Shown: in pieces, positions 16,701 to 25,282 of the stretch
Layout: every line of letters begins with the position of its first letter
Numbering within the stretch: position 1 is the first letter of the stretch
From: Rhizobium sp. Leaf262
GTDB lineage: Bacteria; Pseudomonadota; Alphaproteobacteria; Rhizobiales; Rhizobiaceae
DNA length: 64,000 bases
NCBI RefSeq assembly: GCF_001422245.1
Contig: NZ_LMMM01000004.1
Span: forward strand, 124,001 to 188,000
Direction: 5' to 3'
Made by a program: the position numbers and the translations under genes
The notes under the pieces: model-generated
The model's database searches: none
Seen by the model: the letters and a program-made list of their open reading frames with translations, nothing else
What the model was told of the DNA's origin: nothing

Positions 16701-17531
16701 TCAGCGCTTGAGATGGCGGGTCAGTCTCGCCTCCAGCCGTGCCCATGTGTGGCGCAGGATTTCGACCATGGAGAGATAGAAGATCGCAGCCCATAGATAG
16801 GTCTGGTAGTCGAAGGTGCGGGAGAAGGCATAGCGCGTCTGACCCATCAGGTCGAATACGGTGACGATGGAGACGACAGCAGAGCCCTTGATCATCAGGA
16901 TGATTTCGTTGCCATAGGGACGCAGCGCCACGATCAGTGCCTGTGGCAGAACGACCTTCCAGAACGTTACGGCCTTGGAAATACCGAGGGATGCGGCACC
17001 CTCATGTTGCCCTTTTGGAACGCTCTGGATCGCTCCGCGCAGAATTTCCGCCTGGTAGGCTGCGGTGTTGAGCGTCAGCGACAGGAGACCGCAATACCAT
17101 GCCTCACGGAAGAACCACCACAGTCCGACCGCTTCCATCTCGGGCCGGAAGCTTCCCAGGCCGTAATAGATAAGGAAAAGCTGTGCCAGAAGCGGGGTGC
17201 TGCGAAAGACGTAGACATAGACATAGGCCAGCGAGCCGATGATCCTGTTGTGCGACATGCGGGCAAAGGCGATAGGCAGCGATAGAACGGCCCCGAGGAC
17301 GACCGATGTGCCCACCAGGGTCAGCGTGGTCAGCAGGCCGTCGAGATAGCGCGGTCCATAGCGGGTGAATTTGTCTGGGTCCCAGTCGGAAACGACGCTG
17401 TAGATCAGTCCCACGGCCAGCAGGCACCAGAGTGCGGTGACACTTACGCCGACGACTTTGGCGGTGGAGAGCGCCCTGATTGGTGCGGGTGGAGCCGGGC
17501 GTGCGGGAATTAGCTGGTCGATATGGCTCAT
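16701..17531 (-). CDS. Polar amino-acid ABC transporter permease (HisM-like)
   Basis: A 276-residue inner-membrane permease with about five membrane segments. It carries the EAA loop EILRGAIQSVPKGQHEGAASLG that docks on the ATPase, and the typical N-terminal signature LLTTLTLVGTSVVLG. It is second of two permeases and partners the HisQ-like one, whose stop codon overlaps its ATG by four bases (ATGA). Together with the binding protein upstream they form an importer of a polar or basic amino acid, or an opine-like compound. There is no ATPase gene next to it; the next leftward gene is usg. Confidence 0.93.
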   Translation of the reverse strand: MSHIDQLIPARPAPPAPIRALSTAKVVGVSVTALWCLLAVGLIYSVVSDWDPDKFTRYGPRYLDGLLTTLTLVGTSVVLGAVLSLPIAFARMSHNRIIGSLAYVYVYVFRSTPLLAQLFLIYYGLGSFRPEMEAVGLWWFFREAWYCGLLSLTLNTAAYQAEILRGAIQSVPKGQHEGAASLGISKAVTFWKVVLPQALIVALRPYGNEIILMIKGSAVVSIVTVFDLMGQTRYAFSRTFDYQTYLWAAIFYLSMVEILRHTWARLEARLTRHLKR

Positions 17532-18331
17532 CGGCGCGCCTCCGAGCGACGAGACCAGCGGTCTATGAAACCAAGGCCAAAGGAGGAAATCAGTGCCAGT
17601 ATAAGATAAAGAAGACAGGCGATGCCATAGAAGAAGAAGGCTTCCTTGCTGACACGCGCGGCGATGCCTGTCTGGCGCAGGATGTCCGAAAGGCCGATGA
17701 TCGAGACGTAGGATGTGTCCTTGAGCAGGATCATCCAAAGATTCGTCATGCCGGGCAGGGCGATGCGCACGAGTTGCGGAATGATGATCAGCACCATGGT
17801 GCGGCTTCTGGGCAGGCCGAGCGCGTCGCCTGCCTCGTACTGACCCTTGGGTATGGCCCGAAAAGCCGAAAGCAGAACTTCGGACGCGTAGGATGAAAAG
17901 ACGACGGAGAGCGCGATCATGCCCGCCACGAAGGCGTTGATCTCGATGGGGCCGTCATAACCGATATAACCGCCTATCGATTGCAGCAGCATCTGAATGC
18001 CGTAATAGACGATGAACAGAGTCAGCAGTTCAGGCAGGCCGCGAAAGATCGTGGTGTAGATACCCGCTGCCAACCGCAGCGACTTTTCCTGCGATTGCGC
18101 CGCCAGTGCGATGAGAAAGCCGATGACAAGGCCAACCGGTAAGGTCGCCAGCGCGACCGATATGGTGATCTTGACGCCGAAGGCGATTTCATCGCCCCAG
18201 CCCGCATTGCCGCAGGCCACGAGGGTTCCATCGCCAAAAAGAGAGAAGATGCCGACCGGTCCGCAGAAGGGATCGAAAATATACGTCAGATAGGTCCAGA
18301 ACGAACCTATGGCGGAAAGTGCTCCGCTCAT
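17528..18331 (-). CDS. Polar amino-acid ABC transporter permease (HisQ-like)
   Basis: A 267-residue inner-membrane permease. Features include the VKITISVALATLPVGLVIG helix, the FRGLPELLTLFIVYYG segment typical of HisQ/OccQ types, and the EAA loop EVLLSAFRAIPKGQYEAGDALG. Start ATG 18331 is chosen because AGGGGAAA lies six bases upstream; ATG 18367 would add 12 residues and has no ribosome binding site. A hairpin with a T-run separates it from the binding protein gene upstream, and it overlaps the second permease by four bases. Confidence 0.92.
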   Translation of the reverse strand: MSGALSAIGSFWTYLTYIFDPFCGPVGIFSLFGDGTLVACGNAGWGDEIAFGVKITISVALATLPVGLVIGFLIALAAQSQEKSLRLAAGIYTTIFRGLPELLTLFIVYYGIQMLLQSIGGYIGYDGPIEINAFVAGMIALSVVFSSYASEVLLSAFRAIPKGQYEAGDALGLPRSRTMVLIIIPQLVRIALPGMTNLWMILLKDTSYVSIIGLSDILRQTGIAARVSKEAFFFYGIACLLYLILALISSFGLGFIDRWSRRSEARR

Positions 18332-18390
18332 GCCAATTTCCCCTGCGGACTTTGCCGCGCGTCTCATATTATTTTATGAACTTGTTCTCA

Positions 18391-18423
18391 AACAAAAATG
18401 GCGGAAGGGCAAGCCTTCCGCCA
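18391..18423 (-). terminator. Intra-operon hairpin (partial terminator) between binding protein and permease genes
   Basis: A perfect 10-bp stem, TGGCGGAAGG (18399-18408) against CCTTCCGCCA (18414-18423), with a 5-base loop. On the transcribed minus strand it is followed by TTTTTGTTTG. It sits 26 bases after the binding protein stop and before the permease start. Such hairpins often stabilise the binding-protein mRNA and reduce permease expression. Confidence 0.8.
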
Positions 18424-18448
18424 CGATATTTCAACAGAACAATCGGCC

Positions 18449-19222
18449 TTATTTGCCGTAGACGTCGAAATCGAAGTACTTGTCGTTGATCTTCTTGTAC
18501 TCGCCGTTTGCGCGAATTGCCGCAATCGCTGCTGTCAGCTTGTCCGCAAGTGCCTTGTCACCCTTGCGAACCGCAATGCCTGCGCCCTGACCATTGATGG
18601 CTTCATCGACAGGCATGGGAGCGAGAATCTTGCAGCATGCGCCAGCGTCGGACTTGACCCACTCGGACAGTACGACGATGTCGTCGATGACGCCATCGAT
18701 ACGGCCATTGGTGATGTCGAGCTTGTACTCGTCTGCTGTCGGATAGAGCTTCAATTCGGAATCAGCCAGATGCTTTTCGGCGTAGTTGGCGTGGGTGGTG
18801 GAACCCTGCGCGCCGATTGTCTTACCCTTCAGGTCTTCAACGGTCTTGACCGGGCTGTCCTTCGGGACGGCGATGGCTGGAGGCGTATTGTAGTACTTCT
18901 TGGAGAAGTCGACCTTCTCCAGTCGCTCCGGTGTGATCGACATGGAAGCGACGATAGCGTCGAACTTCTTGGCCTGAAGCGCCGGGATCATGCCGTCCCA
19001 GTCGTTGGTGACGAAGGTGCACTCGGTCTTCATCTCGGTGCAGAGCGCCTTGGCAATATCGATGTCGAAGCCGGTCAAGGTGCCGTCTGCTTCGAGAACG
19101 TTGAAGGGTGGGTAGGCGCCTTCCGTGCCAATGACCAGCTTGTCCTGAGCCATGGCGGCACCGGAGAAAAGCGACATCGCGGCAATCGATGCAGCAGCAA
19201 GCAGACGGGTGGAAATACGCAT
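18449..19222 (-). CDS. Periplasmic amino-acid binding protein (HisJ/ArgT/OccT-like)
   Basis: A 257-residue exported solute-binding protein with a signal peptide (about 1-25, ending AMA). The family 3 features are seen: GTEGAYPPFNVLEADGTLTG, FDIDIAKALCTEMKTEC, FDAIVASMSITPERLEKVDF and DGVIDDIVVLSEW. This resembles lysine/arginine/ornithine, histidine and octopine/nopaline binders; the exact ligand is not clear. ATG 19222 has AGAGAGGA about seven bases upstream. It is first in the importer operon and is followed by the attenuator-like hairpin, consistent with higher expression than the permeases. Confidence 0.94.
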   Translation of the reverse strand: MRISTRLLAAASIAAMSLFSGAAMAQDKLVIGTEGAYPPFNVLEADGTLTGFDIDIAKALCTEMKTECTFVTNDWDGMIPALQAKKFDAIVASMSITPERLEKVDFSKKYYNTPPAIAVPKDSPVKTVEDLKGKTIGAQGSTTHANYAEKHLADSELKLYPTADEYKLDITNGRIDGVIDDIVVLSEWVKSDAGACCKILAPMPVDEAINGQGAGIAVRKGDKALADKLTAAIAAIRANGEYKKINDKYFDFDVYGK

Positions 19223-19562
19223 TTCGATCCTCTCTTTTGGCAGGTCCCGCTTCGGTTTGTTTATGTTTTCCGTGCGGTAAAAGTTTCGCGCGGCGACCGG
19301 GCCCGGAACGGGGCGGCAGGCGCGCTTGGCGGATAGTCTTATCCTTGCCTAAAAAATGCAACCCTAATCGTTTCGCAGTGCAACGAACGCCACAAACAAC
19401 TCACGAAAACGCCTTGATCTGTTCATTTACGGTACAGAAGAGCTTCGTCATCATGGGAACAAGGCTGCCATTCAGGCGTTGTTCAGCGCCCGCATGTGCA
19501 GACGCGTTTTTCCAAATGCCGTGAGACAAGCGGTAGAAACTATTTTCAGGTGAGGAACTTTG
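19223..19562. other. Divergent intergenic region, importer versus OmpA gene
   Basis: A 340-base region with promoters for the leftward importer operon and the rightward OmpA-family gene. I see no ORF, RNA gene or clear operator here. The ribosome binding site TGAGGAAC at about 19551 belongs to the OmpA gene. Confidence 0.5.
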
Positions 19563-21803
19563 ATGCTGAAGAAAAACAAGCTGCTGACCGGGGTGGTCTT
19601 TCCCCTGATGTCGATTGCGATTGTTGCCGAGCCTGCACTTGCGGCTTCTGGCCGTGGCGCAGCCTATTACACGTCCACGCAGCCCGGTATGGTGAGTGGC
19701 GAAATGCTGCTGGCGCAGGCAGAACCGCCTGCCGAAGAGGTGCCCAAGAAGCGCAAGGCCGAAGAGCCGCAGCGCGAAGAGCCAAAGGCCGAGCAGCCGC
19801 GCGAGCAACAGCCTCGGGCCGAGCAGCGCCAGGAAGAAGCGCCGCGTCCGCGCCGTGAGGCCGCGCCGGAAGCTGCACCCGAGCAGCAGCGCCCGCGTCG
19901 CGAAGCTGCACCCGATGCCGCCGAACAGCCGCAGCGCCGACGCGAAGCTGCGCCTGACGCAGCAGAGCAGCCCGCTCGTCCGCGTCGTGATGCCCAGCCA
20001 GATGCCGCGCCTGCGCAGGCACAGCCGGAGCAGCAACAGGAACGCCCACGTCGTCCGCAGCGCGACCAGCAGCCTGCTGCAGAGGGTGAACAACGCCCCG
20101 ATCGTCCACGCCGTGGCGACGCGCAGCCCGACGCAGCCCCTTCCGAGGCAAAGCCGGAACAGCAGACTGAAACACCGCGCCGCCCGCAGCGTGAGCAGCA
20201 GCCGGCAGCCGAAGGCACGCAGGCACCAAACGCCGACAGCGAACGCAAGCGCCCGACGCGTGACAATGCGCCCGCAAGTGGCGAAGCCAACCCGGAAAAG
20301 CCAGCCGTTCCCGGCAAGAAGCCAGCAGCATCCGAGCCTGAAGCAGGCAAGGCCCCTGTGCCGGTCGAACCGCCGACACCGGGCAAGGCCCCAGCGCCTG
20401 CCGAGCAGCCGAACCCGGCTCCAGGCCAGCAGCCGTCAGAACAGCCACGCCCACCGCGTGCACAGAACGGTGAGCCCGCACCTGCACCGGTGCCGACTGC
20501 ACCTGCGCCCGCACAGGACGGCGCAACAACGGGTCAGGCCCCAGCCGGAGAGCCGGTACCGGATCGCGTGCTTGCTCCGCAGCAGGAAGCCGCACCGACA
20601 AGCAAGGAAGATCTGGACAAGGCCCGTGCTATCGCCAAGGACCCCTCCAAATCCGCTGATACAGTGCTTCTGCCCGTCGACAAGGGTGCTGCCGTACTTG
20701 ACAGCGACAAGGAAGCCTATCGTACCGGCAACCCGCAGAGCCGTGAAGAACGTCGCCGCGAGCGTGAGCAGGTGAAGGACTTCAAGGTGCCGACATCCGA
20801 CGCCGAAGCCCAGTCCGCTGCCCGCCAGGAAAGCGGAAACACCACAATCAACATCCAGAACATCACCAACGTTCAGGGTGAGCGTATCGACCGCCGTCCG
20901 CAGTTCGATCGTCCCGATGGTGTCCGCGAATGGCGTCCGCGTGACATGCCGCGCGACCGCGATATGGGCGATCGCGTCTTCCTGCAGTTCGGCGACCGTG
21001 TGGTCGTTCGCGGTAACGATGACGACCGCTTTATCAGCGAAGGCGCAAAGCCGTATTACGAGCGTCTGCCGAACGACCGGTATCGCGAAACCATCGAGCG
21101 TTCCGACGGCACGCAGGTCGTAACGATCCGCAACCGTTATGGCGACGTGGTTCAGCGCTCGCGCATCGATGCCCGCGGCCGCGAATATGTGCTGTTCTAT
21201 GCGCCTGAGCTCGTCGACCAGCCGGACCGTGAATATGTCTATCGCGATCCCGGCCTCGACCTGCCGCCGCTGCGTCTGCGCATTCCGGTCAACGAGTACA
21301 TCATCGACACTTCGTCCGATGAGGATCGCGACTACTACCGCTTCCTCGAGCAGCCGCCGGTCGAGCCTGTGCAGCGCGTCTACTCGCTCGATGAAGTCCG
21401 TTATTCCGCGCGTGTCCGCGACATGGTGCGCCGTATCGACCTCGATACGATCACCTTTGCCACCGGCAGTGCGGAAATTCCGATGAGCCAGGCGCAGTCG
21501 CTGCGCAAGGTCGCGGATGCCATGAACAAGGTGCTGAAAAACAATCCGGCTGAAACCTTCCTGATCGAAGGCCATACGGATGCCGTTGGCTCGGATGAAA
21601 GCAACCTTGTTCTGTCCGACGAACGTGCGGAGTCGGTCGCCAACGTGTTGACCGAGGTTTACGGCATTCCGCCTGAAAACCTCACGACGCAGGGTTACGG
21701 CGAACGCTATCTCAAGGTTCAGACGCTCGGTCCGAACCAGGAAAACCGTCGCGTCACCATCCGCCGCATCACGCCACTGGTTCGCCCGGTCGCCCAGAAT
21801 TGA
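19563..21803 (+). CDS. OmpA-family outer-membrane protein with long Pro/Ala/Glu/Arg-rich region
   Basis: A 746-residue exported protein: signal peptide (about 1-28), a 350-residue low-complexity region with imperfect repeats around PRREAAPDAAEQP, PQRDQQPAAEGEQ and later PAPA-rich stretches, a middle domain (about 400-600) with NGT/DGTQVVTIRNRYGDV and REYVLFYAPEL, and a C-terminal OmpA-like peptidoglycan-binding domain (about 620-735) with TFATGSAEIPMSQ, IEGHTDAVGSDESN and NRRVTIRR. The C-terminal domain should bind diaminopimelate in the wall while the Pro-rich part spans the periplasm or surface. ATG 19563 follows TGAGGAAC. The low-complexity region gives open frames on all strands, none of which looks real. 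A 16-bp hairpin terminator follows. Confidence 0.92.
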   Translation: MLKKNKLLTGVVFPLMSIAIVAEPALAASGRGAAYYTSTQPGMVSGEMLLAQAEPPAEEVPKKRKAEEPQREEPKAEQPREQQPRAEQRQEEAPRPRREAAPEAAPEQQRPRREAAPDAAEQPQRRREAAPDAAEQPARPRRDAQPDAAPAQAQPEQQQERPRRPQRDQQPAAEGEQRPDRPRRGDAQPDAAPSEAKPEQQTETPRRPQREQQPAAEGTQAPNADSERKRPTRDNAPASGEANPEKPAVPGKKPAASEPEAGKAPVPVEPPTPGKAPAPAEQPNPAPGQQPSEQPRPPRAQNGEPAPAPVPTAPAPAQDGATTGQAPAGEPVPDRVLAPQQEAAPTSKEDLDKARAIAKDPSKSADTVLLPVDKGAAVLDSDKEAYRTGNPQSREERRREREQVKDFKVPTSDAEAQSAARQESGNTTINIQNITNVQGERIDRRPQFDRPDGVREWRPRDMPRDRDMGDRVFLQFGDRVVVRGNDDDRFISEGAKPYYERLPNDRYRETIERSDGTQVVTIRNRYGDVVQRSRIDARGREYVLFYAPELVDQPDREYVYRDPGLDLPPLRLRIPVNEYIIDTSSDEDRDYYRFLEQPPVEPVQRVYSLDEVRYSARVRDMVRRIDLDTITFATGSAEIPMSQAQSLRKVADAMNKVLKNNPAETFLIEGHTDAVGSDESNLVLSDERAESVANVLTEVYGIPPENLTTQGYGERYLKVQTLGPNQENRRVTIRRITPLVRPVAQN

Positions 21804-21821
21804 GGCCTGATACCCGAGATG

Positions 21822-21862
21822 AGAAAGGCCCGGAAGCCAATGCTTCCGGGCCTTTCTGTTTT
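21822..21862 (+). terminator. Strong hairpin terminator after the OmpA-family gene
   Basis: A perfect 16-bp stem (21822-21837 with 21842-21857) closed by a 4-base loop and followed by GTTTT. It abuts the stop codon of the convergent psuG gene, so it may serve both genes. Confidence 0.9.
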
Positions 21863-22784
21863 AAACGAGTGCCACGGCGATTTCTGCCGCAAGGCGCGCA
21901 TTGTTGCGCACCAGCGCAATATTCGTATCGAGGCTGCGGCCTTCGGTGATCTCGAAAATCTTGGACAGGAGATAAGGCGTGACGGCCTTGCCGGCGATCT
22001 CGTCTTCTTCCGCGTGGGACAGGGCGCGGGTGATATAGACTTCCATCTCTTCGCGGGAAATTTCGTCTTCTTCCGGCACCGGATTGGCAACCAGCATGCC
22101 GCCATCGATGCCAAGCTGTTCGCGTGTAGCCTGGAAGTTGGCGATGGCCGCCGGGCTATTCAGCGAAAGCGGGCTTTTCAGGCCAGATGCGCGCGACCAG
22201 AAGGCCGGAAATTCCGTCGAGCCGAAGGTAACGACCGGCACGCCGTTGGTCTCCAGCACTTCAAGCGTCTTGGGAATATCGAGAATGGCTTTTGCGCCCG
22301 CGCAGACCACGATGACGGCTGTTCTGGCCAGTTCGGTCAGGTCCGCAGAAATATCGAAGGTTTCTTCCGCACCGCGATGCACGCCGCCGATGCCGCCGGT
22401 GGCGAAGACCTTGATGCCCGCATGTTCTGCGGCAATCATGGTGGCGGCGACGGTGGTGGCGCCCGTGCGGCGCTCGGCAATCGCAAAGGCGATATCGGCC
22501 CGCGAGACCTTCATGGCATCCTTGGTCTGGGCCAGTGCTTCCAGCTCCTGCTTTTCCAAGCCGATATGCAGTGTGCCGTGAATGACTGCGATGGTGGCGG
22601 GAACCGCGCCCTGATCGCGGATGATCTGCTCGACGCTTTCGGCCATCTGGATGTTGCCGGGGTAGGGCATGCCGTGGGTGATGATGGTGGATTCCAGCGC
22701 GACGATGGGCGCACCGCGCTGCTTGGCGGCGGCGACCTCTTGCGAATAGGCAATCGGCAACAGGGGGGAAAGGGACTTTGTCAT
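21861..22784 (-). CDS. psuG: Pseudouridine-5'-phosphate glycosidase
   Basis: A 307-residue enzyme that reversibly splits pseudouridine 5'-phosphate into uracil and ribose 5-phosphate. The family signature is strong: ALESTIITHGMPYPGN near the N-terminus, IHGTLHIGL, GATTVAATMIAAEHAGIKVFATGGIGGVHRG with the residues around the active-site lysine and metal site, and FPAFWSRASG. It lies 32 bases downstream of the psuK-type kinase on the same strand, giving the normal kinase-glycosidase pair for pseudouridine salvage. A CGGAAG ribosome binding site precedes ATG 22784. Confidence 0.95.
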   Translation of the reverse strand: MTKSLSPLLPIAYSQEVAAAKQRGAPIVALESTIITHGMPYPGNIQMAESVEQIIRDQGAVPATIAVIHGTLHIGLEKQELEALAQTKDAMKVSRADIAFAIAERRTGATTVAATMIAAEHAGIKVFATGGIGGVHRGAEETFDISADLTELARTAVIVVCAGAKAILDIPKTLEVLETNGVPVVTFGSTEFPAFWSRASGLKSPLSLNSPAAIANFQATREQLGIDGGMLVANPVPEEDEISREEMEVYITRALSHAEEDEIAGKAVTPYLLSKIFEITEGRSLDTNIALVRNNARLAAEIAVALV

Positions 22785-22816
22785 TTTGTTCTTCCGGGTT
22801 TATTTCAGGGGTCTGT

Positions 22817-23755
22817 TCACACCATTTCGGCAGGCGGCACAAGGGCCAGCATGGCATCCAGCGTTTGCGGGTCCAATTCGGACGCTGTCGCGCTGGAAGA
22901 TTGTACGGTGATGGCGGCAGCGGCTGCGCCCCAGCGAAGCGCCTGCGACGGGGCGTGCCCTTTGATGATTGCGGCCAGATAGCCCGAAGCCATCGCGTCG
23001 CCCGCACCGGTCACGTCGCGCACAGCCTCGATCAGGGGCGGGTGGAGGATCGCGGTTTCGTTTTGCGAAAACGCGACGACGTTTCGTGCGCCGCTGGTGA
23101 TGACACCACCGCGCAGGCCAAGTGCTGCAAGATGCCGGGGCCAGTCGCAAACGTCATCGACCTTCGCCTCCGTCAAAGCCCGCGCCTCGGCCTCGTTCAT
23201 GAACAGCATGTCGATATCGGCCAAGGCGGGCTTCAGCCGCACCACCTTTGCCGGCGATATGGCAATCGCCGCCAGCGGCTTGCCACAGGCCTTTGCCGCC
23301 TTGCCGATGGCGCTCAGCGTATCCTGCGGCAGGTTGGCGTCGCATAAAATGACGTCACTATTCTCTATCGCGTCGCGAACGGCGCGTACTCGCAGGCGAC
23401 GGGGGGTGAACAGGCGGTAGAGATCCATATCGGCAATGGCGATGACGAGATTGCCGTCGCGCTCCAGAATGGCGGTGTAGCTCGGCGTGCGCCTGTCGAG
23501 GAAGGTGAACGGCGTGTCTTCCACGCCAGCCTCGAGTGCCGCCGCCGCAACGGTCTCGCCATTGGCATCACCACCGCGAGGTGCAATCATCCGGGCTGAA
23601 AATCCAAGCCGGGCGAGATTTCGCGCCGCATTGAAACCGCCGCCACCAGCTTCTTCCATCCATGAGCCTGGATTGCTGGCACCCATTGCCGTTTCGGTCT
23701 CGATCATGCCCCGCCGGTCTATGTGCGCGCCGCCCAGAACGAGTATTTTTGTCAC
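22817..23755 (-). CDS. psuK: PfkB-family kinase, probable pseudouridine kinase
   Basis: A 312-residue ribokinase-fold sugar kinase. The N-terminal GGAHIDRRG and GGGGFNAARNLARLG motifs and the C-terminal PfkB signature DVTGAGDAMASGYL, with its catalytic aspartate, are visible. The product of pseudouridine kinase, pseudouridine 5'-phosphate, is the substrate of the adjacent psuG enzyme, so function is inferred from both family and neighbour. The start is GTG 23755, preceded by AGGAAG at eight bases. It is divergent from recA with a 247-base gap. Confidence 0.9.
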   Translation of the reverse strand: MTKILVLGGAHIDRRGMIETETAMGASNPGSWMEEAGGGGFNAARNLARLGFSARMIAPRGGDANGETVAAAALEAGVEDTPFTFLDRRTPSYTAILERDGNLVIAIADMDLYRLFTPRRLRVRAVRDAIENSDVILCDANLPQDTLSAIGKAAKACGKPLAAIAISPAKVVRLKPALADIDMLFMNEAEARALTEAKVDDVCDWPRHLAALGLRGGVITSGARNVVAFSQNETAILHPPLIEAVRDVTGAGDAMASGYLAAIIKGHAPSQALRWGAAAAAITVQSSSATASELDPQTLDAMLALVPPAEMV

Positions 23756-23914
23756 TGCGAAACTTCCTGTTTTGATCGGTCAACCATGCGTCGATTCGTG
23801 CCGGGTAGGCTATTCCAACCCTACCTTACGTCCCTGTTTTTCCACAGCGCCAAAAGAAAAACAAAAGTAGAACAAAGGACTTATCCATATTTGTTTTCAA
23901 TATGATGATGCGCG

Positions 23915-23944
23915 CTTGTGGAATGAGAACAAATAAAGTACAAA
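23915..23944 (+). promoter_or_regulatory. recA promoter with SOS (LexA) box
   Basis: The sequence GAAC-N7-GTAC at 23927-23941 matches seven of eight fixed bases of the alphaproteobacterial LexA site GAAC-N7-GAAC. It lies about 60 bases before recA. CTTGTG at 23915 and TACAAA at 23939 can act as -35 and -10 hexamers with an 18-base spacer, so LexA bound here would cover the promoter. Confidence 0.6.
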
Positions 23945-24002
23945 ATCGCCACAGAGAGCTTCATTGCCTGTGCGGCTTCAATAACCTAAAGGTGGTTTCC
24001 AG

Positions 24003-25091
24003 ATGGCACAAAATTCTTTGCGTCTTGTAGAGGACAAAGCAGTGGATAAAAGCAAGGCACTGGAAGCGGCGCTTTCCCAGATCGAACGGTCGTTCGGCAA
24101 GGGATCGATCATGAAGCTCGGTTCCAATGAAAGCATCGTCGAGGTCGAGACCATTTCAACCGGTTCGCTCAGCCTTGACGTCGCGCTCGGTATTGGCGGT
24201 CTTCCGAAGGGCCGTATCATCGAAATTTACGGACCGGAAAGCTCCGGTAAGACGACACTGGCTTTGCAGACCATTGCAGAAGCCCAGAAGAAGGGCGGCA
24301 TCTGCGCCTTCGTGGATGCGGAACATGCGCTTGATCCGGTCTATGCCCGCAAGCTCGGCGTCGATCTGCACAATCTTCTGATCTCTCAGCCCGACACGGG
24401 TGAACAGGCACTTGAAATCACCGATACGCTTGTCCGTTCCGGTGCGTGCGACGTTCTCGTTGTCGACTCCGTTGCGGCGCTGACACCACGTGCGGAAATC
24501 GAAGGCGAAATGGGAGACAGCCTTCCCGGTCTTCAGGCTCGTTTGATGAGCCAGGCGCTGCGCAAGCTGACCGCTTCGATTTCCAAGTCGAAGACCATGG
24601 TCATCTTCATCAACCAGATCCGTATGAAGATCGGCATTTCCTACGGTTCGCCGGAAGTGACGACCGGTGGTAACGCGCTGAAGTTTTATGCGTCCGTTCG
24701 TCTCGACATCCGCCGCATCGGCGCGGTCAAGGATCGCGAAGAGGTTGTCGGCAACCAGACGCGCGTCAAGGTCGTCAAGAACAAGATGGCGCCTCCCTTC
24801 AAGCAGGTCGAATTCGACATCATGTATGGCGAAGGCGTCTCCAAGACGGGCGAGCTGGTAGATCTGGGCGTGAAGGCCGGTCTGGTCGAAAAGGCTGGTG
24901 CGTGGTTCTCCTACAAGAGCCAGCGTCTGGGGCAGGGTCGTGAAAACGCCAAGACCTTCCTCAAGGAAAATCCTGCCGTGGCGGAAGAGATCGAACTGGC
25001 GCTGCGCCAGAATGCCGGTCTCATCGCCGAGAAGTTCCTCCAGAATGGTGGACCTGAAGCGGATGCGGATGGGGTTGAACCTGACGCATGA
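24003..25091 (+). CDS. recA: Recombinase RecA
   Basis: A 362-residue recombinase that forms ATP-dependent filaments on single-stranded DNA, pairs homologous strands and triggers LexA self-cleavage. Walker A GPESSGKT is at 77-84; Walker B is within [14 protein letters not shown]; loop L2 region [20 protein letters not shown] is conserved. The tail is acidic, as usual. Start ATG 24003 has AAAGGTGG eight bases upstream. The upstream region holds a LexA-like box. A hairpin terminator follows, then alaS, the common rhizobial order. Confidence 0.99.
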   Translation: MAQNSLRLVEDKAVDKSKALEAALSQIERSFGKGSIMKLGSNESIVEVETISTGSLSLDVALGIGGLPKGRIIEIYGPESSGKTTLALQTIAEAQKKGGICAFVDAEHALDPVYARKLGVDLHNLLISQPDTGEQALEITDTLVRSGACDVLVVDSVAALTPRAEIEGEMGDSLPGLQARLMSQALRKLTASISKSKTMVIFINQIRMKIGISYGSPEVTTGGNALKFYASVRLDIRRIGAVKDREEVVGNQTRVKVVKNKMAPPFKQVEFDIMYGEGVSKTGELVDLGVKAGLVEKAGAWFSYKSQRLGQGRENAKTFLKENPAVAEEIELALRQNAGLIAEKFLQNGGPEADADGVEPDA

Positions 25092-25140
25092 TCAGGCCTT
25101 TCGAGGCTGAAGTCTTGAGATATTCGGGCGTTTGAAGATC

Positions 25141-25176
25141 AAAGGTCGTGCGATTGTGTCGCACGGCCTTTATTTG
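25141..25176 (+). terminator. Hairpin terminator between recA and alaS
   Basis: AAAGGTCGTGCGA (25141-25153) pairs with TCGCACGGCCTTT (25159-25171) with one G-T pair and a 5-base loop, followed by ATTTG. It should end the recA transcript and give alaS its own promoter. Confidence 0.8.
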
Positions 25177-25282
25177 TGCTGTAACCCCGCCCTCTTTGGC
25201 TGGACAGGCAGGGTGGTGAGCGATAAAAGCCAGTGTTTTTTATGCTATGGCCGCGGGATCGCGTGGAAATGAAGGACTTCTG

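Noticed and set aside
19401-20601. Leftward Leu/Arg-rich and Arg/Ala-rich frames over the OmpA-family gene
   Set aside because: Low-complexity coding DNA leaves opposite frames open; composition is unlike real proteins and no start signals are present.
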